NCBI RefSeq assembly: GCF_011605345.1
Contig: NZ_JAAOXM010000002.1
Location: forward strand, 372,001 to 436,000
Source of the DNA: Burkholderia sp. D-99
GTDB taxonomy: Bacteria > Pseudomonadota > Gammaproteobacteria > Burkholderiales > Burkholderiaceae
Direction of reading: 5' to 3'
Length of the DNA stretch: 64,000 nt
Of the stretch, positions 1 to 8,559 are shown one piece after another. The notes beneath the pieces were generated by a model. The model saw nothing but the letters and a program-made list of their open reading frames with translations, was not told the DNA's origin and made no database searches. Every line of letters begins with the position of its first letter. Position 1 is the first letter of the stretch. Both the position numbers and the translations under genes were made by a program.

Positions 1-545
1 CAGACCTTCTCGTTGCCGGCGGCACGCTCGCCCGACTGGATCTTGCGCGCGGTGGCATCGAGTTCCTCCCACGTGGCGGGCACTTTCACGCGGTACTTGT
101 CGAGCAGGTCCTTGCGGTAGTAGAGCAGCCCCGTATCGATGAACCACGGCATCGCGACCAGCTTGCCGTTCACCGTGTCGTTCGCGACGATGCTCGGGAA
201 CGACTGGCTTTCCAGCCCTTTGCTGTACGGCTTCAGGTCGATCAGGTGGCTCGCGAGGATGCCCGGCCAGACCGTATCGATCTGCATCACGTCGATCTTG
301 TCCGAGCCGCCGCCGAGCAACTGCTGATAGAGCGCCAGCGTTTCGCTCGAGTTATTGGGCATGCTGATGAACTCGACCTCGTTGCCGGTCTTCTCGGCCC
401 ACCGCTTCGCCGAGACCTGGCAAATGTCCTGGTCGACGCCGGCTGCGCCGCATGCGATCCGCAGCGTCGTCGCGCCGGCGCTGGTGGCCGTGGCGGCCGT
501 CATCGCGAGCGCCATCGCCAGCCAACCTGCCTTGAGCTTCATCAT
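1..545 (-). CDS. Extracellular sugar ABC transporter substrate-binding protein (5' part only)
   Basis: Only the N-terminal 181 codons lie in the window; the gene continues past base 1. The product starts with two Met codons (ATGATG at 545-540), then a short signal peptide ending near Ala-Gly-Ala about residue 25, so it should be periplasmic. The mature part reads as a family 1 solute-binding protein of trehalose/maltose type: a Leu-Arg-Ile-Ala strand, an early segment on Lys-Arg-Trp in a helix, an 'IDVMQIDTVWPG' segment and a 'PWFIDTGLLYYRKDLL' segment that is characteristic of the family. It would deliver a sugar to an ABC permease, whose genes are presumably just outside the window. The neighbouring two-component system points the same way on the chromosome, but a regulatory link is only a guess. 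Substrate cannot be stated from this fragment. Confidence 0.85.
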   Translation of the reverse strand, partial: MMKLKAGWLAMALAMTAATATSAGATTLRIACGAAGVDQDICQVSAKRWAEKTGNEVEFISMPNNSSETLALYQQLLGGGSDKIDVMQIDTVWPGILASHLIDLKPYSKGLESQSFPSIVANDTVNGKLVAMPWFIDTGLLYYRKDLLDKYRVKVPATWEELDATARKIQSGERAAGNEKV

Positions 546-702
546 TCGGTGTCTCCAGTTTTTTTCGAATCGTTCGAATCGTGCGCCGCGGTGTCGCGAG
601 CGCGTCGCCGGGTGCCGTGGGTCTATGAGACTCCAGTCCGGTTAATCGAAAATTTCGGAAACGCGCCACGCCATTAACAATCGAAACAATCGGCGTCGCG
701 CG

Positions 703-3306
703 TCAGCCCAGCAGCGCGGCGAGCGCCGCCAGATCGAACGGCTTCGGCACGAACGGCAGGTCCGCGCGCCAGTCGGGATGGGCCTGATGAATCTCGGGCG
801 GCAGACCCGAGGTGAGCGCGATGCGCTGCGCCGGCCAGCGCTCGGCGAGCCGCGCCGCGAACGCGATGCCGCTGCCGCCCGCGCCGAGCGAGATGTCCGA
901 CAGCACGAGCGTGACGGGGCCGTGCTCGGCCAGCCAGCGCAATGCCGCGTCGCCGGTCGCCACCGCGTCGGCCCGCGCGCCGAGCGCCGCGAACTGGCTG
1001 AGCGCCGTGTCGCGTACCTCGGGATCGTCGTCGACCACGAGCACGCGGGCACCGGCCGGCCCGGCAACGGGCGCGGCCACCGTGACGGCCGGCGCGCCGC
1101 GCCGGTCGGGCGGTGCGGTCTCGGGCAGCCACAGCTCCATGCGCGTCCCCCGGCCGACCTCGCTGTGGATGCGCAGATCGCCGCCGCTCTGGCGCACGAA
1201 GCCGTAGACGCTGCTGAGCCCGAGCCCGCTCCCCTCGCCGGCCGCCTTGGTCGTGAAGAACGGCTCGATCACCTTGTCGAGCAGCACCGGGGCGATGCCG
1301 CAGCCCGTGTCGGTGACGCTCAGCACGATCGCGTGCGGCGCGGCGGCACCGTCGACCGCCGGTGCGCGGCGCGCGGCCAGCGCCAGCGTTCCGCCCTCCG
1401 GCATCGCGGCGGCGCTGTTGAGCGTCAGGTTGAGGACCGCGTTCTCGAGCTGGCCGCGGTCGACGTTCACCCACATCGCGTCGACGGCCGGCTCCAGCAC
1501 GACGCTCACCCGCTGGCCCGCCGAGTATTCGACGAGATCGAGCATCTCCGCGAGCATCGCCCTGACCGATACGCGTTCGGCCTGCAGCGGCTGGCGCCGC
1601 GCGAACGCGAGCAGCCGCCGCGTGAGCCGCGACGCGCGTTCGGCCGCGCGGCGCGCCCGCTCGGCCATCGTCTGCGCGTCCTGCTGGCCGTCGAGCCGCG
1701 GCAGCAGCAGTTCCAGGTTGCCGAGTATCGCGACGAGGAAGTTGTTGAAGTCGTGCGCGACGCCGCCCGTCAGCTGGCCGAGCACGTCCATCTTCTGCGC
1801 CTGGCGCAACTCGGCCTCGACCGCGCGCCGGCTCGTCAGGTCGCGGCAGACCGCCACCCATCCGCCGTCGGGAAGCGGCTGGCAGTGGAATTCGAGGGTC
1901 CGCTGGTCGCGCAGGTGCAATTCGGCCGACGCGGCGATGCGCGCGCCGTCCGACGTGCGGGTCGCGGTCTCGCGCGACACCTGGCGCCAGCGCGCGGGTT
2001 GATGCAGGGCCTGCCGCAGCATCGCGAGCGACAGGCCCGCATGCAGCGTGCCCGGGTCGATCCCGAGCAGCGTCGCGAAGGTCGGATTCCACGCGATCAG
2101 GCTGCCGTGCGTGTCGTGGACGGACACCCCGTCGTTCATCGAGTTGAGCACCGATTCCTGCAGGCGGCGCTGCGACTCGAGCCCGTGGGTCAGTTGCTCC
2201 TTCTCGATCAGGTTGGTGCGGAACACCTCGAACGCGCGCGCCAGCTCGCCGATTTCGTCCGGCCGGTGCGTCGACGGCATCCGGTCGGACGTGATCCCTT
2301 TCGCGAGTCGCGCCATCACGCGCGTCATCGCCTGCAGCTTGTGCAGGATGCGGCTCGCATACGCGACGCCGAGCAACGCCACCACGACGCCCGCGACGGC
2401 CAGCAGCAGCAGGCCCGACTGGCTGGAGACCGCGACCTTGCGCACCTTGTCGCTGCGCTCGCTGGCGATCTGCCGCAAGCGCTCGACGTAGCGCGCCGAC
2501 TTGCCGCTCAGGTGATCCGCGTGGCCGCGCAGGAGCGTCACGAGATAACCCGTCTGCGCTTCGCTCGACAGAAACTCGCGGCGCACCGCGAATACGTTGC
2601 GCGCGCCGCCGTCAAGTTGCTGCAGCGCCTCGGCAAGCGCCGGCTGGCGGCGGTCTTCGGCGCGTTCGCGCACGCGCAGCCACAGCGCCTCGTTGTCGCT
2701 TTCCGCGCTGCCGAGCTCCGCGGCGTTGGCCGCCTGCAGCGCACCGGCCGTGCGGGCCCAGATCTCGAGCAGCGTCGGCGCGCGCTGCGCGATCACGCTC
2801 TTGTCGCGCGCGATGCTGTCGCCGATGCGGTCGTTTGCAAGGCGCAGGGTGCTCAGTTCCTCCTTGAGCTGTCGCTGCCTGCCCGACACGATCAGCAGCC
2901 GGGCGAGATCCTGGTCGATCGCGTCGAGATCGTCGATCACCGCGAGCTGCTCGCCCGCCTTCGCGGCGGGGCCAGGCTGTCTGCCGAAGCCCGGCGACAG
3001 CCGCCGGATGTCGCCGAGCAGGCCGCGCATCAGCTCGGTGTCGTTGTGCAGCAAGTCCGGCGAATCGGTCAGCATCATGCTCGGCGCGACCGCGGCGAGC
3101 TGCGCGACCTTGTCCGACAACTCGAGCGCGCGGGCAATCTCCGGCACCACGTTCGCCTCGTATTCGTCGAGCGCGTTCTGGTTCGCGCGCATGCCGAGCA
3201 CGCCGACCACCACGACCGCGAGCGTGATGCCGAACAGCAGCAGAAACGTCGCGATCAGCTTCGCCCGGACACTCCAGGGCGGCAACAGCCTCACCGTCGT
3301 GCGCAT
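703..3306 (-). CDS. Hybrid sensor histidine kinase (HAMP-PAS-HisKA-HATPase-REC)
   Basis: An 867-residue inner-membrane kinase. I place the start at 3306 because it follows the regulator stop (3313-3311) by only four bases; a longer frame upstream runs into that gene. Visible order: first transmembrane segment about 12-33, a long periplasmic helical sensor region, second transmembrane segment about 295-318, HAMP, PAS (about 395-500), phosphoacceptor H518 in 'GGVAHDFNN', an ATPase domain with 'DTGCGI' and 'GSGLGLS' G boxes, and a C-terminal receiver with acceptor D804 in 'LSDISLG' and the invariant Lys in 'VPKPFD'. The all-helical sensor resembles TorS-like kinases. There is no Hpt domain after the receiver, so a separate Hpt protein would be needed if the signal runs as a full phosphorelay. 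It probably acts with the adjacent OmpR-type regulator. The signal is unknown. Confidence 0.9.
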   Translation of the reverse strand: MRTTVRLLPPWSVRAKLIATFLLLFGITLAVVVVGVLGMRANQNALDEYEANVVPEIARALELSDKVAQLAAVAPSMMLTDSPDLLHNDTELMRGLLGDIRRLSPGFGRQPGPAAKAGEQLAVIDDLDAIDQDLARLLIVSGRQRQLKEELSTLRLANDRIGDSIARDKSVIAQRAPTLLEIWARTAGALQAANAAELGSAESDNEALWLRVRERAEDRRQPALAEALQQLDGGARNVFAVRREFLSSEAQTGYLVTLLRGHADHLSGKSARYVERLRQIASERSDKVRKVAVSSQSGLLLLAVAGVVVALLGVAYASRILHKLQAMTRVMARLAKGITSDRMPSTHRPDEIGELARAFEVFRTNLIEKEQLTHGLESQRRLQESVLNSMNDGVSVHDTHGSLIAWNPTFATLLGIDPGTLHAGLSLAMLRQALHQPARWRQVSRETATRTSDGARIAASAELHLRDQRTLEFHCQPLPDGGWVAVCRDLTSRRAVEAELRQAQKMDVLGQLTGGVAHDFNNFLVAILGNLELLLPRLDGQQDAQTMAERARRAAERASRLTRRLLAFARRQPLQAERVSVRAMLAEMLDLVEYSAGQRVSVVLEPAVDAMWVNVDRGQLENAVLNLTLNSAAAMPEGGTLALAARRAPAVDGAAAPHAIVLSVTDTGCGIAPVLLDKVIEPFFTTKAAGEGSGLGLSSVYGFVRQSGGDLRIHSEVGRGTRMELWLPETAPPDRRGAPAVTVAAPVAGPAGARVLVVDDDPEVRDTALSQFAALGARADAVATGDAALRWLAEHGPVTLVLSDISLGAGGSGIAFAARLAERWPAQRIALTSGLPPEIHQAHPDWRADLPFVPKPFDLAALAALLG

Positions 3307-3310
3307 CGCG

Positions 3311-4033
3311 TCACACGCGCACGACGGGCACCGCGAACACGTAGCCGATGCCACGCTGCGTGCGGATATAGGTCGGCTGCTCGGGGTTCGGCTCGATCTT
3401 GCGGCGCAGGCGCAGGATCAGCACGTCGATCGTCCGGTCGTACACGTCGATGCCGAAGCCGCGCGTATGTTCGAGCAACTGGTCGCGCGACCAGACCCGC
3501 GACGGCTGCTGCACCATCGCCGCGAGCAGCTCGAATTCGCCTTGCGTCAGCGCGCATGGGCCGCCGTTGTGGGTCAGCGTGCGCGCGGCCAGATCCATCG
3601 TCCAGCCGTCGAAGCAGTAGCGCGGGCCACCGCCGTTCGACGCGGGGCGCGGCATCGACAGCTCGATCGTGCGCCGCAGCTGGGCGCGCACCCGCGCGAT
3701 CAGTTCGCGCCCGGAGAACGGTTTCGTGACGAAATCGTCGGCCGCGGTCTCGAGGCCGAGCACCCGATCCGTCTCGTCGCCCAGGCCGCTGATCATGATG
3801 ATCGACACGTCGGACCGGCGCCGCAGCTCGCGCGCGACCGTCAGGCCGTCCTCGCCGCGCAGCTTCAGGTCGAGAATCACGAGCGCGTGCGGCGCGGCCG
3901 CGAGCTGCTGCTGCATCCGGGCGGCGCTGTCGACGGCCGAGACCTCGAACCCGGCCTCTTCCAGCACGCTCTTCAGCCAGACGCGCACTTCCGGATCGTC
4001 GTCCAGCACCAGGATCCGATGTTTTTCTGACAT
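3311..4033 (-). CDS. OmpR/PhoB-family response regulator
   Basis: A 240-residue DNA-binding response regulator. The start at 4033 is set by a strong Shine-Dalgarno (AGGAG) about eight bases upstream and by the canonical N-terminus 'HRILVLDDDPEV'; in-frame sequence further upstream is low-complexity Arg-rich and unlikely to be translated. The receiver has the acidic pair in 'LDDDPE', phospho-acceptor D55 in 'ILDLKL' and the Lys in 'TKPFS'. The C-terminal winged helix carries the family signature 'LTQGEFELLAAM' and 'DRTIDVLILRLRRKIEPN', ending in the usual 'RTQRGIGYVF'. It is followed after four bases by the hybrid kinase, so the two are co-transcribed and very likely partners. Target genes are not evident. 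Confidence 0.92.
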   Translation of the reverse strand: MSEKHRILVLDDDPEVRVWLKSVLEEAGFEVSAVDSAARMQQQLAAAPHALVILDLKLRGEDGLTVARELRRRSDVSIIMISGLGDETDRVLGLETAADDFVTKPFSGRELIARVRAQLRRTIELSMPRPASNGGGPRYCFDGWTMDLAARTLTHNGGPCALTQGEFELLAAMVQQPSRVWSRDQLLEHTRGFGIDVYDRTIDVLILRLRRKIEPNPEQPTYIRTQRGIGYVFAVPVVRV

Positions 4034-5079
4034 GGGTGTTCTCCTCCAAGCCTGCCGCACGCGCCGATTCGATCGGCCGCGCGGGGCGGACTGGTATTTC
4101 TGTCGGTATGAGGCCGGACTGCGGTGGGATGACGCAGTCGGGCCGGAAGCGAATGGTGGCCGATCCGGGCCGATCCTGGCAAGTTCCCGTGAACGCGCAT
4201 CGGCATGAGGATGGGCGGGGCGCCGCGTTCGCCTGCGCGGGGCGCAACGCGAGGCGCAATACAACGCGCGCGGGATTTTAACGTCGAAAAATTGCGGCGC
4301 AACCGTGTCGCGATCGGTGAATACCCTGTCAGGACCGCCGCCCGAACGGGCGAGCCGACGGTACGGAATGCCATGCGATTGCATCGGGCTCACGGGCCGA
4401 GCGGGAGCACCGATCGCGCATGCAGCCCGATGCGTGAAGCCGAGAGAGCCACCGACACGTCACGCACGCCTGACGCGTGCGTCGATCCAAGGTGATATCG
4501 TCAAGTGATCTGCATGACGAACTAAATCGACGTGGTGTCACTGCTACTGCTACTGCTACTGCTACTGCTACTGCTACTGCTACTGCTACTGCTACTGCTA
4601 CTGCTACTGCTTCCGCTTCCGCTTCCGCTTCCGCTTCCGCTTCCGCTTCCAATCACGATCTCCTGCGCCGTGAGCGGCATCACAGTGCCGCGCACCTTCT
4701 TCACGCGATCGCGGCTCGTCCGCCTTCCGTTGTAACGACGATCGCTCCGCATCATCGTCGCCGCCGGTTTCCCTTCCAAAAAAATTCACACGCGAAATAC
4801 CTTCGCAGCCCGCCTAGTCACCCATGTCCCGCGCGAAAGCCGCGAGAAACCGGCTTCCCGCCCCGCACGAAAGTCACATATCGATTCATTCGCGTGTAAC
4901 CGATTTTCCCGCCGCCGCGTGATCGCCGACGGCGCGATCGGGTGACCCACTCAACACATCGGCCGAGTTTGTGCGCGCAACAATGGCGATGCCTCGCGCC
5001 CGGCGCCCTGCGGGATACCCGCCTCCCGCTCGGCACCGGGCGCGACGGTCTTCAAAAACCACATTCACGAGGACATACC
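4034..5079. other. Non-coding region between the response regulator and rpfF
   Basis: About 1 kb without a convincing gene. It lies between the divergent starts of the response regulator and rpfF, so it must hold the promoters of both. Apparent open frames here are made of the hexamer repeat (poly-Thr-Ala, Leu or Ser-Gly) and have no start context. The one distinct structure is the CTGCTA/CCGCTT microsatellite, described separately. A GAGG Shine-Dalgarno precedes rpfF. Confidence 0.6.
4541..4648. repeat. Compound hexanucleotide microsatellite, (CTGCTA)11-CTGCTT-(CCGCTT)6
   Basis: Eleven perfect CTGCTA units run from 4541 to 4606, followed by one CTGCTT transition unit and six CCGCTT units to 4648. 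The array is intergenic, roughly 430 bases upstream of the rpfF start and 500 bases upstream of the response-regulator start. Perfect units suggest recent slippage, so the copy number is likely to differ between isolates. Confidence 0.95.
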
Positions 5080-5943
5080 ATGCAACTCCAATCCCATCCC
5101 GCGTGCCGCCCGTTTTATGAAGCCGGCGAACTCACGCAACTGACTGCCTTTTACGAAGAAGGACGTAATGTCATGTGGATGATGCTGCGATCGGAGCCGC
5201 GGCCGTGCTTCAACCAGCAACTCGTTACCGACATCATCCATCTCGCACGCGTCGCACGCGACTCGGGCCTGCCGTTCGACTTCTGGGTGACGGGCTCGCT
5301 CGTCCCCGAGCTGTTCAACGTCGGCGGCGACCTGAGCTTCTTCGTCGACGCGATCCGCAGCGGCAAGCGCGACCTGCTGATGGCCTACGCACGCTCGTGC
5401 ATCGACGGCGTGTACGAGATCTACACGGGCTTCGGCACCGGGTCGATCTCGATCGCGATGGTCGAGGGCAGCGCGCTCGGCGGCGGTTTCGAGGCCGCGC
5501 TCGCGCATCACTACGTGCTCGCGCAGAAGGGCGTGAAGCTCGGGTTCCCCGAGATCGCGTTCAACCTGTTCCCGGGCATGGGCGGTTATTCGCTCGTCGC
5601 ACGCAAGGCCGATCGGGGCATTGCGGAGCAACTGATCGCGACCGGTGAAGCGCACGCATCCGAGTGGTACGAGGATCGCGGCCTGATCGACCAGACGTTC
5701 GACGCGGGCGACGCGTATCTCGCGACGCGCACCTTCATCGACGTGATGAAACCGAAGCTGAACGGCGTGCGCGCGATGCTGCGCGCGCGCGAGCGGGTGT
5801 TCCAGCTGACGCGCTCCGAGCTGATGGACATCACGGAAGCATGGGTGCATGCGGCGTTCACGATCGAGCCGAAGGACCTCGCGTACATGGAACGCCTCGT
5901 GATGCTGCAGAACCGGCGCGTGTCGAAGCTGCGCACGGTGTAG
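5080..5943 (+). CDS. rpfF: BDSF (cis-2-dodecenoic acid) synthase RpfF
   Basis: A 287-residue crotonase-fold enzyme, the length expected for the Burkholderia DSF synthase. Family members dehydrate 3-hydroxyacyl-ACP and release the free cis-2-unsaturated fatty acid through thioesterase activity, producing the quorum signal BDSF in the cytoplasm. The two catalytic glutamates of the RpfF family are visible 20 residues apart: E138 in 'GGGFEAAL' and E158 in 'FPEIAF', next to the oxyanion segment 'NLFPGMGGYS'. The start is supported by GAGG about nine bases upstream. The gene faces the receptor gene rpfR, and the two stops are separated by a 48-base spacer carrying a hairpin. This arrangement is the known BDSF system of the B. 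cepacia complex. Its own promoter region is unusually long and holds a hexamer microsatellite. Confidence 0.95.
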   Translation: MQLQSHPACRPFYEAGELTQLTAFYEEGRNVMWMMLRSEPRPCFNQQLVTDIIHLARVARDSGLPFDFWVTGSLVPELFNVGGDLSFFVDAIRSGKRDLLMAYARSCIDGVYEIYTGFGTGSISIAMVEGSALGGGFEAALAHHYVLAQKGVKLGFPEIAFNLFPGMGGYSLVARKADRGIAEQLIATGEAHASEWYEDRGLIDQTFDAGDAYLATRTFIDVMKPKLNGVRAMLRARERVFQLTRSELMDITEAWVHAAFTIEPKDLAYMERLVMLQNRRVSKLRTV

Positions 5944-5950
5944 TGCGACG

Positions 5951-5975
5951 GGCGCCGCCGCTTGCGGGCGGCGCC
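5951..5975. terminator. Convergent hairpin between rpfF and rpfR
   Basis: A 9-bp perfect stem (5951-5959 with 5967-5975, GGCGCCGCC) with a 7-base loop sits between the two facing stop codons. It has no strong T-run, but placement suggests it stops transcription from both sides. Confidence 0.6.
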
Positions 5976-5991
5976 GCTTCATGAACGAAGC

Positions 5992-7995
5992 TCAGGCGAT
6001 CAGCCTGAGCTTTCTCGTCTCCGCGAGCCACGCCTCGAACGCCTGGGCCGGCATCGGGCGCGCGTAGTAGTAGCCCTGCGCGTGATCGACGTCGAGCTGC
6101 TTGAGGAATTCGGCTTCCGCATGCGTTTCGACGCCTTCGGCGACCACCGCGAAATTCAGCGCCTTCGCGAGCGACACGACCGAGCGCACCAGCGCCTGCG
6201 AGCGCGGATTGCGGTCGATGCCCGTGATGAAGGTGCGGTCGAGCTTGATCGCGTCGAGCGGCAGGCGCGACAACTGCGACAGCGACGAATAGCCGGTGCC
6301 GAAATCGTCGAGATGGATCTCCGCGCCGAGCTGGCGGAACTGCCGCATCAGCCCGATCGCCGCATCCTCGTCCTCGATGAAGCAGCTCTCGGTCAGCTCG
6401 ATGTCGAGCAGGCCGGGCTTCAGCCCCGCACCGTCGAGAATCGACGCGAACTGGTGCACGATGTTCATGTCCTGCAACTGCCGCGCGGAGACGTTCACCG
6501 CGATCCGGATGTCGAGCCCCTTCGACTTCCACGCGGCGGCCTGCGCAGCCGCGCTACGCATCACCCAGCGCCCGAGCGGCGCGATCAGGCCCGACTCCTC
6601 CGCGAAGCGGATGAATTCGACCGGCGCGACGAGCCCGCGATCGGGCGACTGCCAGCGGATCAGCGCCTCGACGCCATGCACGTCACCGGTCGCGATATCG
6701 ACGACCGGCTGGTAGTGCAGCACGAACTGCTCCTCTTCGAGCGCCTTGCGCAGGTTCGTGTCGAGCCACATGTACTTCGCGACCTTCTGGTTCATCTCCA
6801 GCGAGAACACGCGGTACGTATGCTTGCCCTCTTCCTTCGCGACGTACATCGCGGTATCCGCGCTGCGGATCAGCGTCTCGAGCGAATCGCCGTGCTGCGG
6901 ATGCATCGCGATGCCGATCGAGCAGCTCGTATAGACCTCCATCAGCCCGAGATGGATCGGCGTGCGCAGCCGCTCGAGAATGATCTGCGCGGTCGCTTCG
7001 AGCAGCGGCCGCGTGCCGTGCTCGAACAGCACGAGGAATTCGTCGCCGCCGAGCCGCGCGAGCGTCGCGCCGGACGGCAGGCAGCCGCTGATGATCGCCG
7101 ACACGTCCTGCAGCAGCCGGTCGCCGGTGATGTGCCCGTAGTGATCGTTGACGCGCTTGAAGTTGTCGAGATCGAGGAACAGGATGCCGACCTGCCCGCG
7201 CGACGCGGCGGTTTCGGCGGCGATCGCCGCGTGGATGCGCTCGCTGATCGCATGGCGGTTCGGCAGCCCGGTGAGCACGTCGGTGTTCGCGAGTTCGATG
7301 AGCCGATGCTGCGCGTTGCGCTCCTCGGTGATGTCGATACCCGAGCAGATCAGGAACTGCTCGTCGACACCGCTGCCGCTCTGGACGAACTTGTTGCGGA
7401 ACTGGAACAGGCGCGGCCCGTTGACCGTGTTGATGTAGCGCTCGACCGCGAACGAGTGGTTGCTCGCGAAAAAGCCCGTGATGTTGGTGCGCGACTGCGC
7501 GCCCTGCTCCGGGCTCATGAACAGCTCGAACGCGCTGCGGCCGATCACGTCGACCTCGCGCTTGCCCGTCACTTCCTCGCACAGGCGGTTGAAGCGCTGC
7601 ACCATCCCGTTGCGGTCGAGGATCACGACGAGCGAATTCACCTCCGACACGACCTGCTCGGCGAACGCGAGCCCGTGCGCCAGATCGACCGCGACGGACT
7701 CCGCATCGGAATAGGCCGAGGCCGTGCCGGCCCAGTCGGTCGTGTCGACCTTCCGGCCGACGAGATGGAGCCTGACCGGTTCGCCGAACAGCGTGATGTC
7801 GAGCACGAGGTGCGACGTGACGCCGGTCAGCGCGCGGATGCACGCGGCCTGTTCGACCGTCAGCGCGACGGCGACGTTGGTCAGGCCGCGGACGGCCGCC
7901 AGTTCGAGTGCATTGCTGTCGCTGCCGAGACGCCAGCAGGGGCTGCGCGTACCGACGTGCGCCTCGAGCACCGCGCTATCGTTTTCGTCATCCAT
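5992..7995 (-). CDS. rpfR: BDSF receptor and c-di-GMP turnover protein RpfR (FI-PAS-GGDEF-EAL)
   Basis: A 667-residue cytosolic protein with no membrane segment. Start chosen at 7995 ('MDDENDSAVL'), which gives the length known for RpfR; no good Shine-Dalgarno is visible. Order of domains: an N-terminal RpfF-interaction region of about 95 residues, a PAS domain (about 110-230) that binds BDSF in characterised homologues, a GGDEF domain with intact GGDEF at 316-320, and an EAL domain with E443 in 'GVEALIRW' and 'DDFGTGYSSL' further on. In the known system BDSF binding stimulates the EAL phosphodiesterase and lowers c-di-GMP, controlling motility, biofilm and virulence. Both catalytic signatures look intact. 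The gene converges on rpfF. Confidence 0.94.
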   Translation of the reverse strand: MDDENDSAVLEAHVGTRSPCWRLGSDSNALELAAVRGLTNVAVALTVEQAACIRALTGVTSHLVLDITLFGEPVRLHLVGRKVDTTDWAGTASAYSDAESVAVDLAHGLAFAEQVVSEVNSLVVILDRNGMVQRFNRLCEEVTGKREVDVIGRSAFELFMSPEQGAQSRTNITGFFASNHSFAVERYINTVNGPRLFQFRNKFVQSGSGVDEQFLICSGIDITEERNAQHRLIELANTDVLTGLPNRHAISERIHAAIAAETAASRGQVGILFLDLDNFKRVNDHYGHITGDRLLQDVSAIISGCLPSGATLARLGGDEFLVLFEHGTRPLLEATAQIILERLRTPIHLGLMEVYTSCSIGIAMHPQHGDSLETLIRSADTAMYVAKEEGKHTYRVFSLEMNQKVAKYMWLDTNLRKALEEEQFVLHYQPVVDIATGDVHGVEALIRWQSPDRGLVAPVEFIRFAEESGLIAPLGRWVMRSAAAQAAAWKSKGLDIRIAVNVSARQLQDMNIVHQFASILDGAGLKPGLLDIELTESCFIEDEDAAIGLMRQFRQLGAEIHLDDFGTGYSSLSQLSRLPLDAIKLDRTFITGIDRNPRSQALVRSVVSLAKALNFAVVAEGVETHAEAEFLKQLDVDHAQGYYYARPMPAQAFEAWLAETRKLRLIA

Positions 7996-8559
7996 GGAGA
8001 CGCCCCGATCCAGAAAAAACGCACAGTGTAGACGGAGGCGAGCGGCCGGCGGCCCTTCCGGGCCGCGCGTCGCGCGCTCCCGGCGGGGCAACCGTGATTG
8101 CCGTGATGATGGGCCTCGTCCCGTACTTGTTTCCAGCTAATGCGACCCGGCGTTCGCGCGTGATGCGCGCAGGTTCTGCCTAACGAATGATGAGAGCCAT
8201 CTTATCAAATGACGATCGGGATTGGCACTCACATTTAGAGAGGAGTGTCAAGGAATCGGGACTCGATTGGCAAGCCGGATTTTTCATGATTGGCAGCCTG
8301 CGCGAATGCGGGTGCGGCGGTGCGCAACGGGCCTGGCGAAACAGGCCGAGCGCCCCGCCCGGCGGGCGTTTCCGGCTGATTTCAGAATAGGGGGACAGCG
8401 CGGCGGCTGAACCGTGGCGGCAGGGTCGGATCGCATTCCCGCGCCCCGATTTTTCGTCTTTTTTGATTCCGTTCGGGCGTTAATGCGCGGCTTTATTCCA
8501 CATTTCATTGCAATGTCGTCCGCGTAACCGGCGCGGGATGCCCGCGCCGGTTACGCGGT
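7996..8559. other. Spacer upstream of rpfR
   Basis: A 564-base region between the rpfR start and the 5-oxoprolinase stop. It should contain the rpfR promoter. It is less GC-rich around 8180-8260 and 8450-8520. I see no supported gene; the only clear structure is the 17-bp hairpin at its left-facing end, listed separately. Confidence 0.5.
8521..8557 (-). terminator. Long perfect hairpin after the 5-oxoprolinase gene
   Basis: Bases 8521-8537 and 8541-8557 are perfect reverse complements (17-bp stem, three-base ATG loop), starting two bases past the 5-oxoprolinase stop codon. No long T-run follows on the minus strand, but stem length and position make it a strong transcription stop or mRNA-stabilising element. 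Confidence 0.75.

Noticed and set aside
778..3729. Very long plus-strand frame opposite the sensor kinase
   Set aside because: Arg/His-rich antisense shadow caused by high GC at third codon positions; the minus strand has clear domains. Similar long shadows opposite the 5-oxoprolinase, rpfR and groEL genes were dropped for the same reason.
4477..4899. Frames encoding poly-Thr-Ala, poly-Leu or Ser-Gly tracts
   Set aside because: They are products of the hexamer microsatellite with no Shine-Dalgarno and no folded part.
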